DNA of 64,000 nt from Clostridia bacterium. GTDB lineage: Bacteria; Bacillota; Clostridia; Oscillospirales; CAG-272. Positions 19,388 to 26,034 of the stretch are shown piece after piece. The notes beneath the pieces were generated by a model. It saw only the letters and a list, made by a program, of their open reading frames with translations, was not told where the DNA came from and made no database searches. Where the stretch lies: contig JAGBCV010000016.1 in the NCBI GenBank assembly GCA_017937845.1, positions 53,080-117,079 on the forward strand. Direction: 5' to 3'. Each line of letters starts with the position of its first letter. The stretch's first letter is position 1. The translations under genes and the position numbers were made by a program.

Positions 19388-19561
19388 TTAGTGATTGAGA
19401 AGCTCCATCAAGCTGAAAAAGTCGTCCTCGCCCTCAAAACCATTACCCAAAAGTTTATTAAACGGACTCAAACCGCTTGTGGTCAAAATGTCTTCTGTAT
19501 CAAATGTTATTACTTCAATTTTTGCAGGTTCAAAAATTGTTTTTTCATAAATTGTATTCAT
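19388..19561 (-). CDS. Small acidic protein of unknown function
   Basis: 57 residues from the ATG at 19561, preceded by GAAAGGGTGAATGAT. The N-terminal half (YEKTIFEPAKIEVITFDTED) is followed by ILTTSG and an acidic, glycine- and phenylalanine-containing tail. Clostridial genomes hold many small proteins of the form MxKYExPxIEVxxFExEDVITTSG; this resembles them, and their role is not established. It stands alone with a terminator nearby. The pattern could also suit a peptide precursor, but no modifying enzyme is adjacent. Confidence 0.6.
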   Translation of the reverse strand: MNTIYEKTIFEPAKIEVITFDTEDILTTSGLSPFNKLLGNGFEGEDDFFSLMELLNH

Positions 19562-19788
19562 ATCATTCACCCTTTCGTGTGCTTTGGGATAGTACTTGAT
19601 TTTTACAATATTATTATATCATAAATATACTATAAATCAAGGGCTTTTTGAAAAATTATATATAAAATTTTTCCAGGAAAAACTGTGCAATCTGCCCCAA
19701 GGTTTGAGAGATCATGACGAATTTTGTATAAATTGCTGAAAAGAAAGGGAACAGCTTACGCTGTCCCTCTCTTAAAGGAGTCGAGTAT

Positions 19789-19809
19789 ATGAAGAAACTT
19801 TTAGCCTGA
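19789..19809 (+). pseudogene. Truncated reading frame MKKLLA-stop with a good ribosome binding site
   Basis: AAAGGAGTCGAGTAT precedes ATG AAG AAA CTT TTA GCC TGA. This looks like the first codons of a secreted or lipoprotein gene cut off by a stop. Upstream, GGGAACAGC and GCTGTCCCT form a hairpin. It may be a gene remnant or a leader; no continuation is seen. Confidence 0.3.
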
Positions 19810-19835
19810 TTGGTAAAGATACGATCTATGCTTGA

Positions 19836-20384
19836 TTATTTGCCGAAGTATCTTTCGAGAAGACCCTGGAAAGCTCTGCCGTGACGAGCTTCGTCCTTAG
19901 CCATTTCATGAACAGTGTCATGGATAGCATCGAGATTTGCAGCCTTAGCGCGTTTTGCGAGGTCGAATTTACCTGCGGTTGCGCCGTTTTCAGCGTCAAC
20001 TCTCATTTCGAGGTTCTTCTTGGTGCTGGGTGTTACAACTTCGCCGAGGATTTCAGCGAATTTAGCAGCGTGTTCTGCTTCTTCAAAAGCAGCCTTTTCC
20101 CAGTAAAGACCGATTTCGGGGTAGCCTTCACGGAAAGCAACTCTGGACATAGCGAGATACATACCAACCTCGGAGCATTCGCCGTTGAAGTTAGCGCGGA
20201 GATCGTTGATGATATCTTCGGAAACGCCTTCGGTGATACCAACAACGTGTTCGGTAGCCCAAGTCATTGCTTTTTCTTCCATCTTTGTGAATTTGTCAGC
20301 GGGAACGCCACACTGGGGGCATCTTGCGGGAGCCGCGTCGCCTTCATGAATATAACCACAAACTTTGCATACGAATTTTGCCAT
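19836..20384 (-). CDS. Rubrerythrin, reverse domain order
   Basis: 182 residues. The rubredoxin-like iron site is at the N-terminus (C6, C9, C22, C25: CKVCG and CPQCG) and the ferritin-like diiron domain follows ([34 protein letters not shown] with ExxH). This is the order of reverse rubrerythrin. These reduce hydrogen peroxide in anaerobes using electrons from rubredoxin or NADH systems. The AATCCTCCAAAA before it (opposite strand) gives a TTGGAGGATT binding site. It lies just downstream of perR, with which it is probably co-controlled. Confidence 0.93.
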   Translation of the reverse strand: MAKFVCKVCGYIHEGDAAPARCPQCGVPADKFTKMEEKAMTWATEHVVGITEGVSEDIINDLRANFNGECSEVGMYLAMSRVAFREGYPEIGLYWEKAAFEEAEHAAKFAEILGEVVTPSTKKNLEMRVDAENGATAGKFDLAKRAKAANLDAIHDTVHEMAKDEARHGRAFQGLLERYFGK

Positions 20385-20451
20385 AATAATAATCCTCCAA
20401 AAATATAAGTAAAAATTTTTTAGTTTTTCAAATTGTGTAAAGTACCTTGGG

Positions 20452-20472
20452 AAAGCGAGAGTGTCTCGCTTT
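20452..20472 (-). terminator. Hairpin at the end of perR
   Basis: AAAGCGAGA-GTG-TCTCGCTTT forms a perfect 9-bp stem with a 3-base loop overlapping the perR stop codon. There is no clear T run on the gene's strand, so it may be a partial terminator or a processing site between perR and rubrerythrin. Confidence 0.4.
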
Positions 20473-20839
20473 ATTCAAGGCAATTACGGCATTTGCCGTA
20501 AAAAGTGTTGCTCGCGTAATGAATTTCTGCGCCAAGTGCATCTTCAATGGATTTGATATCCAGGAAAACATCCAAATCGTAAATCTGTTTACAGTACTGA
20601 CAGAAGAAATGGGAATGGGGATGCGTGTGACCGTCATAATGTTCCTTGCCATCGTCCGAAGTACCGACTTTGATAATATCACCAACCTCACAAAGGAGCG
20701 CAAGATTGCGGTAAACGGTTCCGAGACTGATATGGGGAAAATCTTCTCTCAAGCTATTGTAAACCATTTCTGCCGTGGGGTGATCATAACGCCCGCGCAG
20801 GTTTTCCAAAACAGCATCGCGTTGTTTAGAATGTTTCAT
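20471..20839 (-). CDS. perR: Fur family regulator, PerR-type
   Basis: 122 residues. Winged-helix domain with [26 protein letters not shown], then the dimer/metal domain with [19 protein letters not shown] and the second pair CRNC. The two CxxC pairs form the structural zinc site, and the His-rich segment the regulatory site. PerR senses peroxide through iron-catalysed histidine oxidation. Upstream of rubrerythrin, a classic PerR target, which supports PerR over Fur; sequence alone cannot fully decide. Confidence 0.85.
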   Translation of the reverse strand: MKHSKQRDAVLENLRGRYDHPTAEMVYNSLREDFPHISLGTVYRNLALLCEVGDIIKVGTSDDGKEHYDGHTHPHSHFFCQYCKQIYDLDVFLDIKSIEDALGAEIHYASNTFYGKCRNCLE

Positions 20840-20888
20840 AGGAAGGACACCGTCCTTTCAATTTGATTTAGGAATCATTCTTGATTTC

Positions 20889-20916
20889 ATTATACCACAA
20901 AAAACGGATTTGTCAA
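20889..20916 (-). promoter_or_regulatory. Sigma-70 type promoter of perR
   Basis: On the minus strand TTGACA and TATAAT are separated by 16 bases, both consensus matches. It reads into perR. Confidence 0.8.
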
Positions 20917-21004
20917 GAGGTTTTGCGAAAAAACAGGAATGATTTTTGATTTTTTGCAAAAATGAAATTTATCCAAAAAAATCAAAAAAACTTTGGAAAA
21001 GGTA

Positions 21005-21033
21005 TTGACAAATCCATATCTTTATGATAGAAT
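21005..21033 (+). promoter_or_regulatory. Promoter of tRNA-Ser(GGA)
   Basis: TTGACA (21005-21010) and TAGAAT (21028-21033) with a 17-base spacer, 38 bases before the tRNA. Confidence 0.8.
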
Positions 21034-21070
21034 GGTTAAGCCGTCAAGCGAGAGGGCACAAAAGAATATG

Positions 21071-21161
21071 GAGAAGTCGCCTAGTTGGTCGAGGGCGCAC
21101 GACTGGAAATCGTGTAACCGGTAAAACGGTTCGAGAGTTCGAATCTCTCCTTCTCCGCCAG
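21071..21161 (+). tRNA. tRNA-Ser (anticodon GGA)
   Basis: The acceptor stem GGAGAAG pairs with CTTCTCC, followed by G and encoded CCA. The anticodon loop CTGGAAA gives GGA, decoding UCC/UCU. There is a long class II variable arm and a T loop TTCGAAT. The 3' end is the insertion site of the element that follows; the gene stays intact. Confidence 0.96.
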
Positions 21162-21163
21162 AG
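21135..21163. repeat. attL: left attachment site of the prophage-like element
   Basis: 29 bases from the T arm to the CCA end of tRNA-Ser(GGA) plus two bases. They recur at 35554-35582 with one mismatch (G at 21142 against A at 35561). This is the expected result of tyrosine-recombinase insertion into a tRNA 3' end. Confidence 0.9.
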
Positions 21164-21182
21164 CTTCAAAAGCTCAAAAAGT

Positions 21183-21222
21183 TAGGCATCACCTAAAAAC
21201 ATAGGTGGTGCCTATATTTTTT
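21183..21222 (+). terminator. Rho-independent terminator after tRNA-Ser(GGA)
   Basis: TAGGCATCACCTA and TAGGTGGTGCCTA form a 13-bp stem (one G-T) with a short A-rich loop, followed by TATTTTTT. It belongs to the left end of the element and replaces the tRNA's original terminator, now found beyond attR at 35582. Confidence 0.88.
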
Positions 21223-21278
21223 GCGTTTTCCATGTTCTCGGATTCTCACGGATTTTCTTATATTTATCTTATTTTTTG

Positions 21279-21326
21279 GGTGTCAAAACGGGTGTCTTTT
21301 TCCGTTTTGGTGTCAAATTTGGTGTC
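21279..21326. repeat. GGTGTC arm-type repeats, left end
   Basis: Four GGTGTC units start at 21279, 21291, 21309 and 21321, each followed by T or A-rich sequence. Two more lie at 35500 and 35511, just inside the right end. Repeats like these near both ends are typical arm-type binding sites of tyrosine integrases; here they are inferred from position and spacing. Confidence 0.65.
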
Positions 21327-21413
21327 AATAAATCTGATATTTTTCGTACAATGACGGGAGAAGTTTTCTCCGTCATTTCTCTTTATATAAACGGGCAACG
21401 TTCCCCTGCAAAT

Positions 21414-21557
21414 ATGAAAACATCTGAGCTTACTACACTACGCTCGGAAGCACTACAACACGACTTTTGGCGCAACGCACTATATCTTAGAAGTACACTT
21501 GGCACACTGCGCTATGCGTTGGAAATCGTGGAAAACGCTGTACATGTCAGCAGATAG
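21414..21557 (+). CDS. Possible small protein, doubtful
   Basis: 47 residues from ATG 21414, starting MKTSELTTLRSEALQHDFWR, predicted mostly helical. The frame stays open upstream to 21276 without a better start. No clear ribosome binding site is seen. It stands alone at the left end of the element. The amino-acid composition looks protein-like, but function and even reality are uncertain. Confidence 0.25.
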   Translation: MKTSELTTLRSEALQHDFWRNALYLRSTLGTLRYALEIVENAVHVSR

Positions 21558-22113
21558 GCGAAAAAGGGAATGGCGTTTACCACCATTCCCAACGTAAGAC
21601 TTTGAAACGCGCTCTATGGAAAACATGAGTTTACCACAGGGCGCGTTTGGTTTCTACTACTGCTATCACTTTTTCTATTCTTTTTTTGAAAAAAGAAAGG
21701 TTCATGTTTTGCTTGGGTTTCCGACCGGGGAACGTCGGCGGTCATCCGTCCGCTCCGCGTGCCTTGGCGGTGTTCTGCGCGCCTTGCTCCGTTTCGTTTG
21801 GCTCGATGTCTGTTTTGCAAACTCCCTTTTGTATCCTGGTGCGTTCCATGTACGTTCCAGTTTGCTACGTTGCACCGTTTTTGGGCGAAAATCTGAAGGG
21901 AAGAAAAGGCTTGGAAAGGTGTGCCGTATGATGTAAACTTAAAAATCTACTGTTTGCTTCTCGCTCTTATTTCGGCGAAAATTTGGAGGTATGGCGAAAG
22001 CACGTGGTTAGCTTAGCGAAATACCGAAGCATGGAGAAAACGCTCCATGTCGTGCAGACTTGTTCAGTTCCACGCCCCTTCGGGTGCTTACACGTCCTCG
22101 ACGGACGTGGGGG
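21558..22113. other. Gene-free, hairpin-rich region of the prophage (candidate origin/packaging region)
   Basis: About 550 bases without a convincing gene. Stem-loops include GGGAATGG...CCATTCCC near 21570, a long GAAACGCGC...GCGCGTTT pairing around 21603-21653, CATGGAG-AAAACG-CTCCATG near 22031-22050, and CACGTCC-TCGAC-GGACGTG near 22090-22108. In filamentous phages the replication origin and packaging signal are hairpins in the main intergenic region, which this resembles. The last two hairpins could instead end the leftward transcript. Confidence 0.5.
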
Positions 22114-23085
22114 TTAAAATAGATCGTCAAACGAAAAGGGTGTATTGGTTGTTTGTGGCGGTTCAGCAGTCTGATCAGACACAGGTTCATCGACCGACAG
22201 CGTGGATGCAAAAGCTTCATCTAATTTAGGGTTCTCAATCAGATCCGAAAGAAAATAATTAAACGACATCACGGATGCAGAGTCTTCAGCGTGTTCGGGA
22301 TCCTTGGAAACGGGAGGTTCGGGGACATTGTCGAACAGATCTGTGAGAGGATCGGCAGGAGCTGGAGCAGGATCCTGTTTTCTGTTCTTCTTTTTCTTCT
22401 GCTTTTTAAGCGCTTTGATAGGAACGGGCGGTTCTGTGATATAGAAGTCGGGAAGCTCAGTGTCGATACTGAATGAGTTAAACATCTTGAAGAGCTTGCG
22501 ACCTTTGAATTTGTATTTAGAGAAAGGAACGAAGTCATAGGCATCGATGATCTGACGTGTATTCTTATCGATTGAGATACTTTTCTTGATACATCTGATA
22601 TAGAATTTTTTCGTTATGAAATTGAAAAAAGTACGAGATACAAGATAGTAACGTTGAGAGAGCCTGCGAACAGTGATATCGATATCATCATAAGCTTGGG
22701 AAGCAAACCACATTTCACAACGATAATGTCTATGGGTTTTCAAGTACTTTATCTTGTCGGCGGTTAGCTCCATAAACTTACGGCTGTTGACGTCAATACC
22801 TGCTTCATCAATAAGCACAACAGAATTTCTGAAATTATATTTTCCTATATCATCCCACTTAATCGGTATCGTTCCTTTACAATCGAAATTGGCATAGATA
22901 CGGTATTTCTTTTTTGAGTAATGCGCGACCAACAGTGCAAGCGTGGTAGTCTTGCCACAGCCGGGGGGCGCGAACAACGTAAAAATACAATCTCGTTTGA
23001 TTCGTGCAGGATCATTGATGAAGTGCATCGTGATTTTGAAGATTATCATGATCTGAACCGCAAAAAATATCAACACATATAACAT
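22114..23085 (-). CDS. Zot/pI-like assembly ATPase of a filamentous phage
   Basis: 323 residues. Residues 2-20 are a membrane span. The ATPase domain has Walker A APPGCGKTT (39-47) and Walker B VVLIDEAGID (89-98), the Zot/FtsK-like arrangement of inovirus morphogenesis proteins that drive virion extrusion. The tail from about residue 225 is lysine-, proline- and acid-rich with no second span. Classical pI/Zot proteins have their span in the C-terminal half, so this topology is unusual. It is the last gene of the coat operon, after the tip-like protein. AAGGAAGAAAAAAAGAA precedes the ATG. Confidence 0.88.
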   Translation of the reverse strand: MLYVLIFFAVQIMIIFKITMHFINDPARIKRDCIFTLFAPPGCGKTTTLALLVAHYSKKKYRIYANFDCKGTIPIKWDDIGKYNFRNSVVLIDEAGIDVNSRKFMELTADKIKYLKTHRHYRCEMWFASQAYDDIDITVRRLSQRYYLVSRTFFNFITKKFYIRCIKKSISIDKNTRQIIDAYDFVPFSKYKFKGRKLFKMFNSFSIDTELPDFYITEPPVPIKALKKQKKKKNRKQDPAPAPADPLTDLFDNVPEPPVSKDPEHAEDSASVMSFNYFLSDLIENPKLDEAFASTLSVDEPVSDQTAEPPQTTNTPFSFDDLF

Positions 23086-23190
23086 TTCTTTTTTTCTTCC
23101 TTTTCTCTTATTTCTTTATTTTTTTCATTCATGGAACACAAAAGCCGCCGCAGTACCCGCGGCGGCTCTCGTGTTCTTTTTTTTTCCTTT

Positions 23191-23751
23191 TTATGTGCGT
23201 TCCTTGAGGCGGATGAGAAAGCCTACGCCCAAAGAGCAGACGGGCAAACCGATAACAAACAGAAGCATCAAAGCATTTTCGCTGATGATTTTGGAAAAAT
23301 CGGTTACAACGCCAAAGATCATTTCAGAAAAATTATGAACATAAGCCAATACATTAGCATCACGAATCGGAACAAGGTCATAAATAGCGGTATCATCGGT
23401 CAAATAAATAGTTATATATTCATCATCTTCCGAGCCGAAATATACATATTCGCCTGTCGCACGATTAAAAAAATGATCAACATAAGCATAAGCATGATCT
23501 TCAATCTTTAAATAATCCGCCGAAGAAGTATCAAATACTATTACACGTTCCCGATAAAACTGCACACTATATCTTTTGCCTGCAGCAGAATCAAATGCAT
23601 ACGAAAAATCAATATTCCCATCATGATAAGCAAGTGATCCTGCTCTCAAAGTTACTTTGGCAGCAGATGCCGTCACCGAAAGAATAACGGTCAAAGAAAC
23701 CACACACAAAAAGATACTCAGAATCTTACGAAACTTCTTTCTTTTACACAC
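23191..23751 (-). CDS. Secreted membrane-anchored protein with coat-like C-terminus (tip/minor coat candidate)
   Basis: 186 residues. A signal peptide (charged KRKKFRK, hydrophobic core, cleavage after VTASA near residue 30) precedes a beta-rich extracellular domain with many Tyr and Asp. A C-terminal span ends in GLPVCSLGVGFLIRLKERT. That end matches the C-terminus of the 56-residue protein just upstream (ALPVISFGVGLLIRVMHRA) at most positions. A secreted domain fused to a coat-type anchor is what a virion tip or receptor-binding protein would need. No named family is recognised. Confidence 0.75.
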   Translation of the reverse strand: MCKRKKFRKILSIFLCVVSLTVILSVTASAAKVTLRAGSLAYHDGNIDFSYAFDSAAGKRYSVQFYRERVIVFDTSSADYLKIEDHAYAYVDHFFNRATGEYVYFGSEDDEYITIYLTDDTAIYDLVPIRDANVLAYVHNFSEMIFGVVTDFSKIISENALMLLFVIGLPVCSLGVGFLIRLKERT

Positions 23752-23787
23752 AAAACATCACTCCCCTCGGAATAAGCCGAGAGAAGC

Positions 23788-23958
23788 TTATGCTCTGTGC
23801 ATAACGCGAATCAGAAGACCCACGCCGAAAGAAATCACAGGGAGCGCCACAGCGGTCAAAGTGAGAAGAGGTGTAGAGGTAATTGTAGTCGCAGTCGTAG
23901 TGAGGACGGAACCGATAGTCGTCATGACGTCAGTAACGCCGGTAAGCAATTCAGCCAT
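23788..23958 (-). CDS. 56-residue single-span protein, coat protein candidate B
   Basis: Reads MAELLTGVTDVMTTIGSVLT, then a Thr/Ser-rich stretch, a hydrophobic span and the basic end RVMHRA. One acidic residue near the N-terminus (E3) plus D10 and a basic C-terminus fit filamentous-phage coat proteins. AGAAGGATTTTAATT gives a good ribosome binding site. Its C-terminal module LPVxSxGVGxLIR is shared with the 186-residue protein encoded 36 bases downstream. No signal peptide. Too short for standard calling. Confidence 0.75.
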   Translation of the reverse strand: MAELLTGVTDVMTTIGSVLTTTATTITSTPLLTLTAVALPVISFGVGLLIRVMHRA

Positions 23959-24069
23959 AATTAAAATCCTTCTTTCTTCTTATTTTTTTGTTTTCTTAAT
24001 TTTTTCATCCCTCCAAGGAGCGACCTTGAATATTGAACGTTCATAGGATGATATTAAGGCTTCGGAGCC

Positions 24070-24171
24070 TTAAACTTGAAAAGCCCCGAAGCAAATCGAA
24101 AGGAAAAGAGTGATAAGCAAGATATAAATAAACGGCGAAGATGATGCGCAAAGCGCGATAATTGTCAGCAC
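24070..24171 (-). CDS. 33-residue hydrophobic protein (minor coat candidate)
   Basis: Begins with GTG; the sequence MLTIIALCASSSPFIYILLI continues to a stop after 33 codons and is almost wholly hydrophobic. GGAGGTGATACC precedes the GTG at ideal spacing. Its size matches the end-cap proteins pVII and pIX of M13 (33 and 32 residues). The start overlaps the end of the preceding gene's binding site, forming a chained cluster. Sequence similarity to named proteins cannot be judged at this length. Confidence 0.6.
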   Translation of the reverse strand: MLTIIALCASSSPFIYILLITLFLSICFGAFQV

Positions 24172-24175
24172 GGTA

Positions 24176-24319
24176 TCACCTCCGACTTTTCACAAACGTG
24201 AAGATGATAGACACGGCGAATAGTGCCACGATCAGCGCGATCAGCTCGATAGAAAGATGCTCGGCAGCTTGCTCGAGGTCATCCACGATAACAGGACCCA
24301 ATACAGACAAATGGTTCAA
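24176..24319 (-). CDS. 47-residue single-span protein, coat protein candidate
   Basis: Starts at TTG 24319, eight bases after GGAGG in the end of the upstream gene. The frame reads NHLSVLGPVIVDDLEQAAEH, then a hydrophobic span, ending FVKSRR. The acidic N-terminal amphipathic part (D, D, E, E, E), span and basic tail are the layout of pVIII-type coat proteins. A nearby ATG at 24323 in another frame gives only 14 codons, so the TTG start is preferred. It is followed four bases later by the 33-residue gene. Confidence 0.65.
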   Translation of the reverse strand: MNHLSVLGPVIVDDLEQAAEHLSIELIALIVALFAVSIIFTFVKSRR

Positions 24320-24324
24320 TCATA

Positions 24325-24495
24325 TCACCTCCGGGCAAATGCGCGGACGATGCCGAACAGACCGACGAAGACAACGCCAACGATGGCGGCACTCGCGAGC
24401 CATTGGAAGTCGATTCCTTGGAAGTGGGAGCCTTCGACAGCGATAGGTTCCCACTCGCCGATTATTTCAATCAATAATTGTTTGATGTTGGTCAT
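24325..24495 (-). CDS. 56-residue single-span protein, major coat candidate A
   Basis: Reads MTNIKQLLIEIIGEWEPIAV, then a glycine-containing linker, a Val/Ile/Gly/Phe span, and ends RAFARR. Acidic N-terminus, hydrophobic middle and basic C-terminus make it the closest visual match to an inovirus major coat protein; like Pf3, it lacks a signal peptide. Its ATG overlaps the stop of the upstream gene (ATGA), so translation is probably coupled. It is followed by two even smaller membrane proteins. Confidence 0.72.
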   Translation of the reverse strand: MTNIKQLLIEIIGEWEPIAVEGSHFQGIDFQWLASAAIVGVVFVGLFGIVRAFARR

Positions 24496-24761
24496 GATTT
24501 GTTAGCATTGGCGAACGCGATCACGTCAGCAAGGCGCATAACTTCTTGCACGTTCTTTTTGAAATCCATGGAGAGGATAACTTCCTCTTTTTCGTTAAGC
24601 TTCGGGTCATTTGCGAGGGGATAATATTTCTTGGCGGTTTCTGTTCCCATACCTTCTTCCGCAGGGAACGGAGAAGCGAAATGATATTCTTTCGCGCGGA
24701 CAGGCTTGCCATCCTTTTCATAATCGATAAATCTGCAACCGCATACTTTCCATAATCTCAT
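24492..24761 (-). CDS. Small protein, possible single-stranded DNA-binding protein
   Basis: 89 residues from ATG 24761, chosen because GGAGGTAAAAGAAAAA precedes it; the in-frame ATG at 24779 overlaps that site. Mixed beta/alpha sequence (RLWKVCGCRFIDYEKDGKPV, then a MDFKK and LADVIAFA helix). First gene after the second prophage promoter and directly upstream of the coat cluster, the place of the 87-residue pV in M13. Size and position suggest a pV-like role, but no recognisable motif proves it. Confidence 0.55.
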   Translation of the reverse strand: MRLWKVCGCRFIDYEKDGKPVRAKEYHFASPFPAEEGMGTETAKKYYPLANDPKLNEKEEVILSMDFKKNVQEVMRLADVIAFANANKS

Positions 24762-24803
24762 TTTTTCTTTTACCTCCATTTTTTATTTTTTATCGGTAAT
24801 TCT

Positions 24804-24868
24804 AAAATAACACAAATACATTCAAATGTAAATATGATGTTTTGAATCGAAACACGATGTTTTGAATC
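24804..24868 (-). promoter_or_regulatory. Promoter and operator-like repeats of the coat/Zot transcription unit
   Basis: On the minus strand TTTACA (24832-24827) and TATTTT (24809-24804) are 17 bases apart. The dyad TACATT-TG-AATGTA covers 24817-24830, over the -35. Upstream, GATTCAAAACATC is repeated twice with a 20-bp step (24836-24848 and 24856-24868), two helical turns. This layout suggests a protein binding the same DNA face upstream of the promoter. Confidence 0.55.
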
Positions 24869-24970
24869 AAAACCATAATGAATGTATTTTTATTCTTGGA
24901 TTCAAAAATATTTATACAACATTCTCGCCTGCAGAGCGCTGATCACGCCTACCTGCAGGTGATTTCGAGG

Positions 24971-25003
24971 AATAAAAATGCACTCGACCCGAAAGTCAAG
25001 TGC
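24971..25003 (-). terminator. Rho-independent terminator ending the replication/surface unit
   Basis: GCACTTGAC and GTCGAGTGC form a 9-bp stem (one G-T) with a TTTCGG loop, followed on the minus strand by ATTTTTATT. It separates the 46-residue gene from the coat unit. Confidence 0.82.
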
Positions 25004-25009
25004 TTTTTA

Positions 25010-25150
25010 TCAAAGTCGGTAAATTAAATAACAAAAAATACCTAAAACAAGAGCGAAAGACATTGTACTTGATATCAAATCAAGCATTCTAGTTCCAAGA
25101 CCAGAAAGAGGCATTTGCCACCATGACAAATTACTTATAATTTCATTCAT
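25010..25150 (-). CDS. 46-residue single-span membrane protein (minor virion protein candidate)
   Basis: Reads MNEIISNLSWWQMPLSGLGT and onward through a hydrophobic span to FCYLIYRL. TTAAGGAGAAATTTAA precedes the ATG. Last gene before the terminator and 12 bases after the 288-residue surface protein. Small, single-span and with a short basic end, it fits a minor coat protein; no closer identification is possible. Confidence 0.6.
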   Translation of the reverse strand: MNEIISNLSWWQMPLSGLGTRMLDLISSTMSFALVLGIFCYLIYRL

Positions 25151-25162
25151 TTAAATTTCTCC

Positions 25163-26029
25163 TTAACCATGTAAAACCTTAAAAACAACCAATGCCGCTA
25201 CAATAGAGAAAAAAACCCCCCATTGAACAATTATATTCGACGCAATAGCTTGAGGGAGCCAAGAAACATAAGCTCTAATATCAATAGCGGAAACAACATC
25301 ATCAAAAATGCTTTGAAATCTCTGAATCATATTACCTTCATAGTCATAAAAACCTTGAATGTGGATTTCCGAACAGTAATAATACATATTAGCGTCAGCA
25401 AAATCATCCCAGTCATTCGAGCTTTCGTAAATCAACATAACAGAGGGGTCATTATACCATCCACTCCCAATTTGTCGAGTAAACATAATCGGATTGGATA
25501 AATCTTTTTGAAGCGAATACATTTTCTCAAACATATCAAGCCAGTCCTCTATTTGCTTATATGCCTCCCAAGTAAAAGCATAACGCAAAAGTCCAAATCT
25601 AGCATTTTCGCCACGTATGTATAGAGACATCAAAGAACGTACCGCTTCAATCATATCAAACTCAGCACTCAAACTTGCTTTTTGAACAATCATGGAACGC
25701 CAAGATTGAATATTTTCAATCGTAATATAATCACGTCCAACGTCAGAATTATAAAGCAAAACAGCCAAAAAAGAATCCAAATTATCGGTAAAAACAACTT
25801 CGGGATCCTGTCCATCATCATTTTTATCATACAAAGAATATTTTTGATAATATCCGTCATATTCTTCAAAGTCTTTCCAAGAAGAATCATTTTCACAGTA
25901 AACATAAATAAGCCCATTCAAAGAAACTTGAAATTCGTCATTCGCAGCCGACACTGTTACTGGTAAAAACAACATTACCACAAACATCGCTATCACAAAC
26001 ACACTAAATATACGTTTGATACAAAACAC
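25163..26029 (-). CDS. Secreted protein with C-terminal membrane anchor (surface/minor coat candidate)
   Basis: 288 residues. Signal peptide with cleavage after LPVTVSA near residue 28. A long Tyr/Asp/Ser-rich extracellular domain follows, with helical sequence in the middle. A C-terminal span (NIIVQWGVFFSIVAALVVFK) ends with VLHG. It follows the larger 609-residue surface protein by five bases. The pair resembles pIII/pVI-type proteins at the end of filamentous phages by layout alone; no family is recognised. Confidence 0.65.
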   Translation of the reverse strand: MFCIKRIFSVFVIAMFVVMLFLPVTVSAANDEFQVSLNGLIYVYCENDSSWKDFEEYDGYYQKYSLYDKNDDGQDPEVVFTDNLDSFLAVLLYNSDVGRDYITIENIQSWRSMIVQKASLSAEFDMIEAVRSLMSLYIRGENARFGLLRYAFTWEAYKQIEDWLDMFEKMYSLQKDLSNPIMFTRQIGSGWYNDPSVMLIYESSNDWDDFADANMYYYCSEIHIQGFYDYEGNMIQRFQSIFDDVVSAIDIRAYVSWLPQAIASNIIVQWGVFFSIVAALVVFKVLHG

Positions 26030-26034
26030 TTCCT

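Noticed and set aside
21616..21936. Overlapping open frames in the left end of the element
   Set aside because: No binding site, rare codons, and the region is hairpin-rich non-coding DNA.
22291..22476. Open frame within the zot gene
   Set aside because: Out of frame with a certain gene and without start signals.
23961..24008. 15-codon very basic peptide MKKLRKQKNKKKEGF with a GGAGGG site
   Set aside because: Too short to judge and lies in the leader of coat candidate B; kept out of the gene list.
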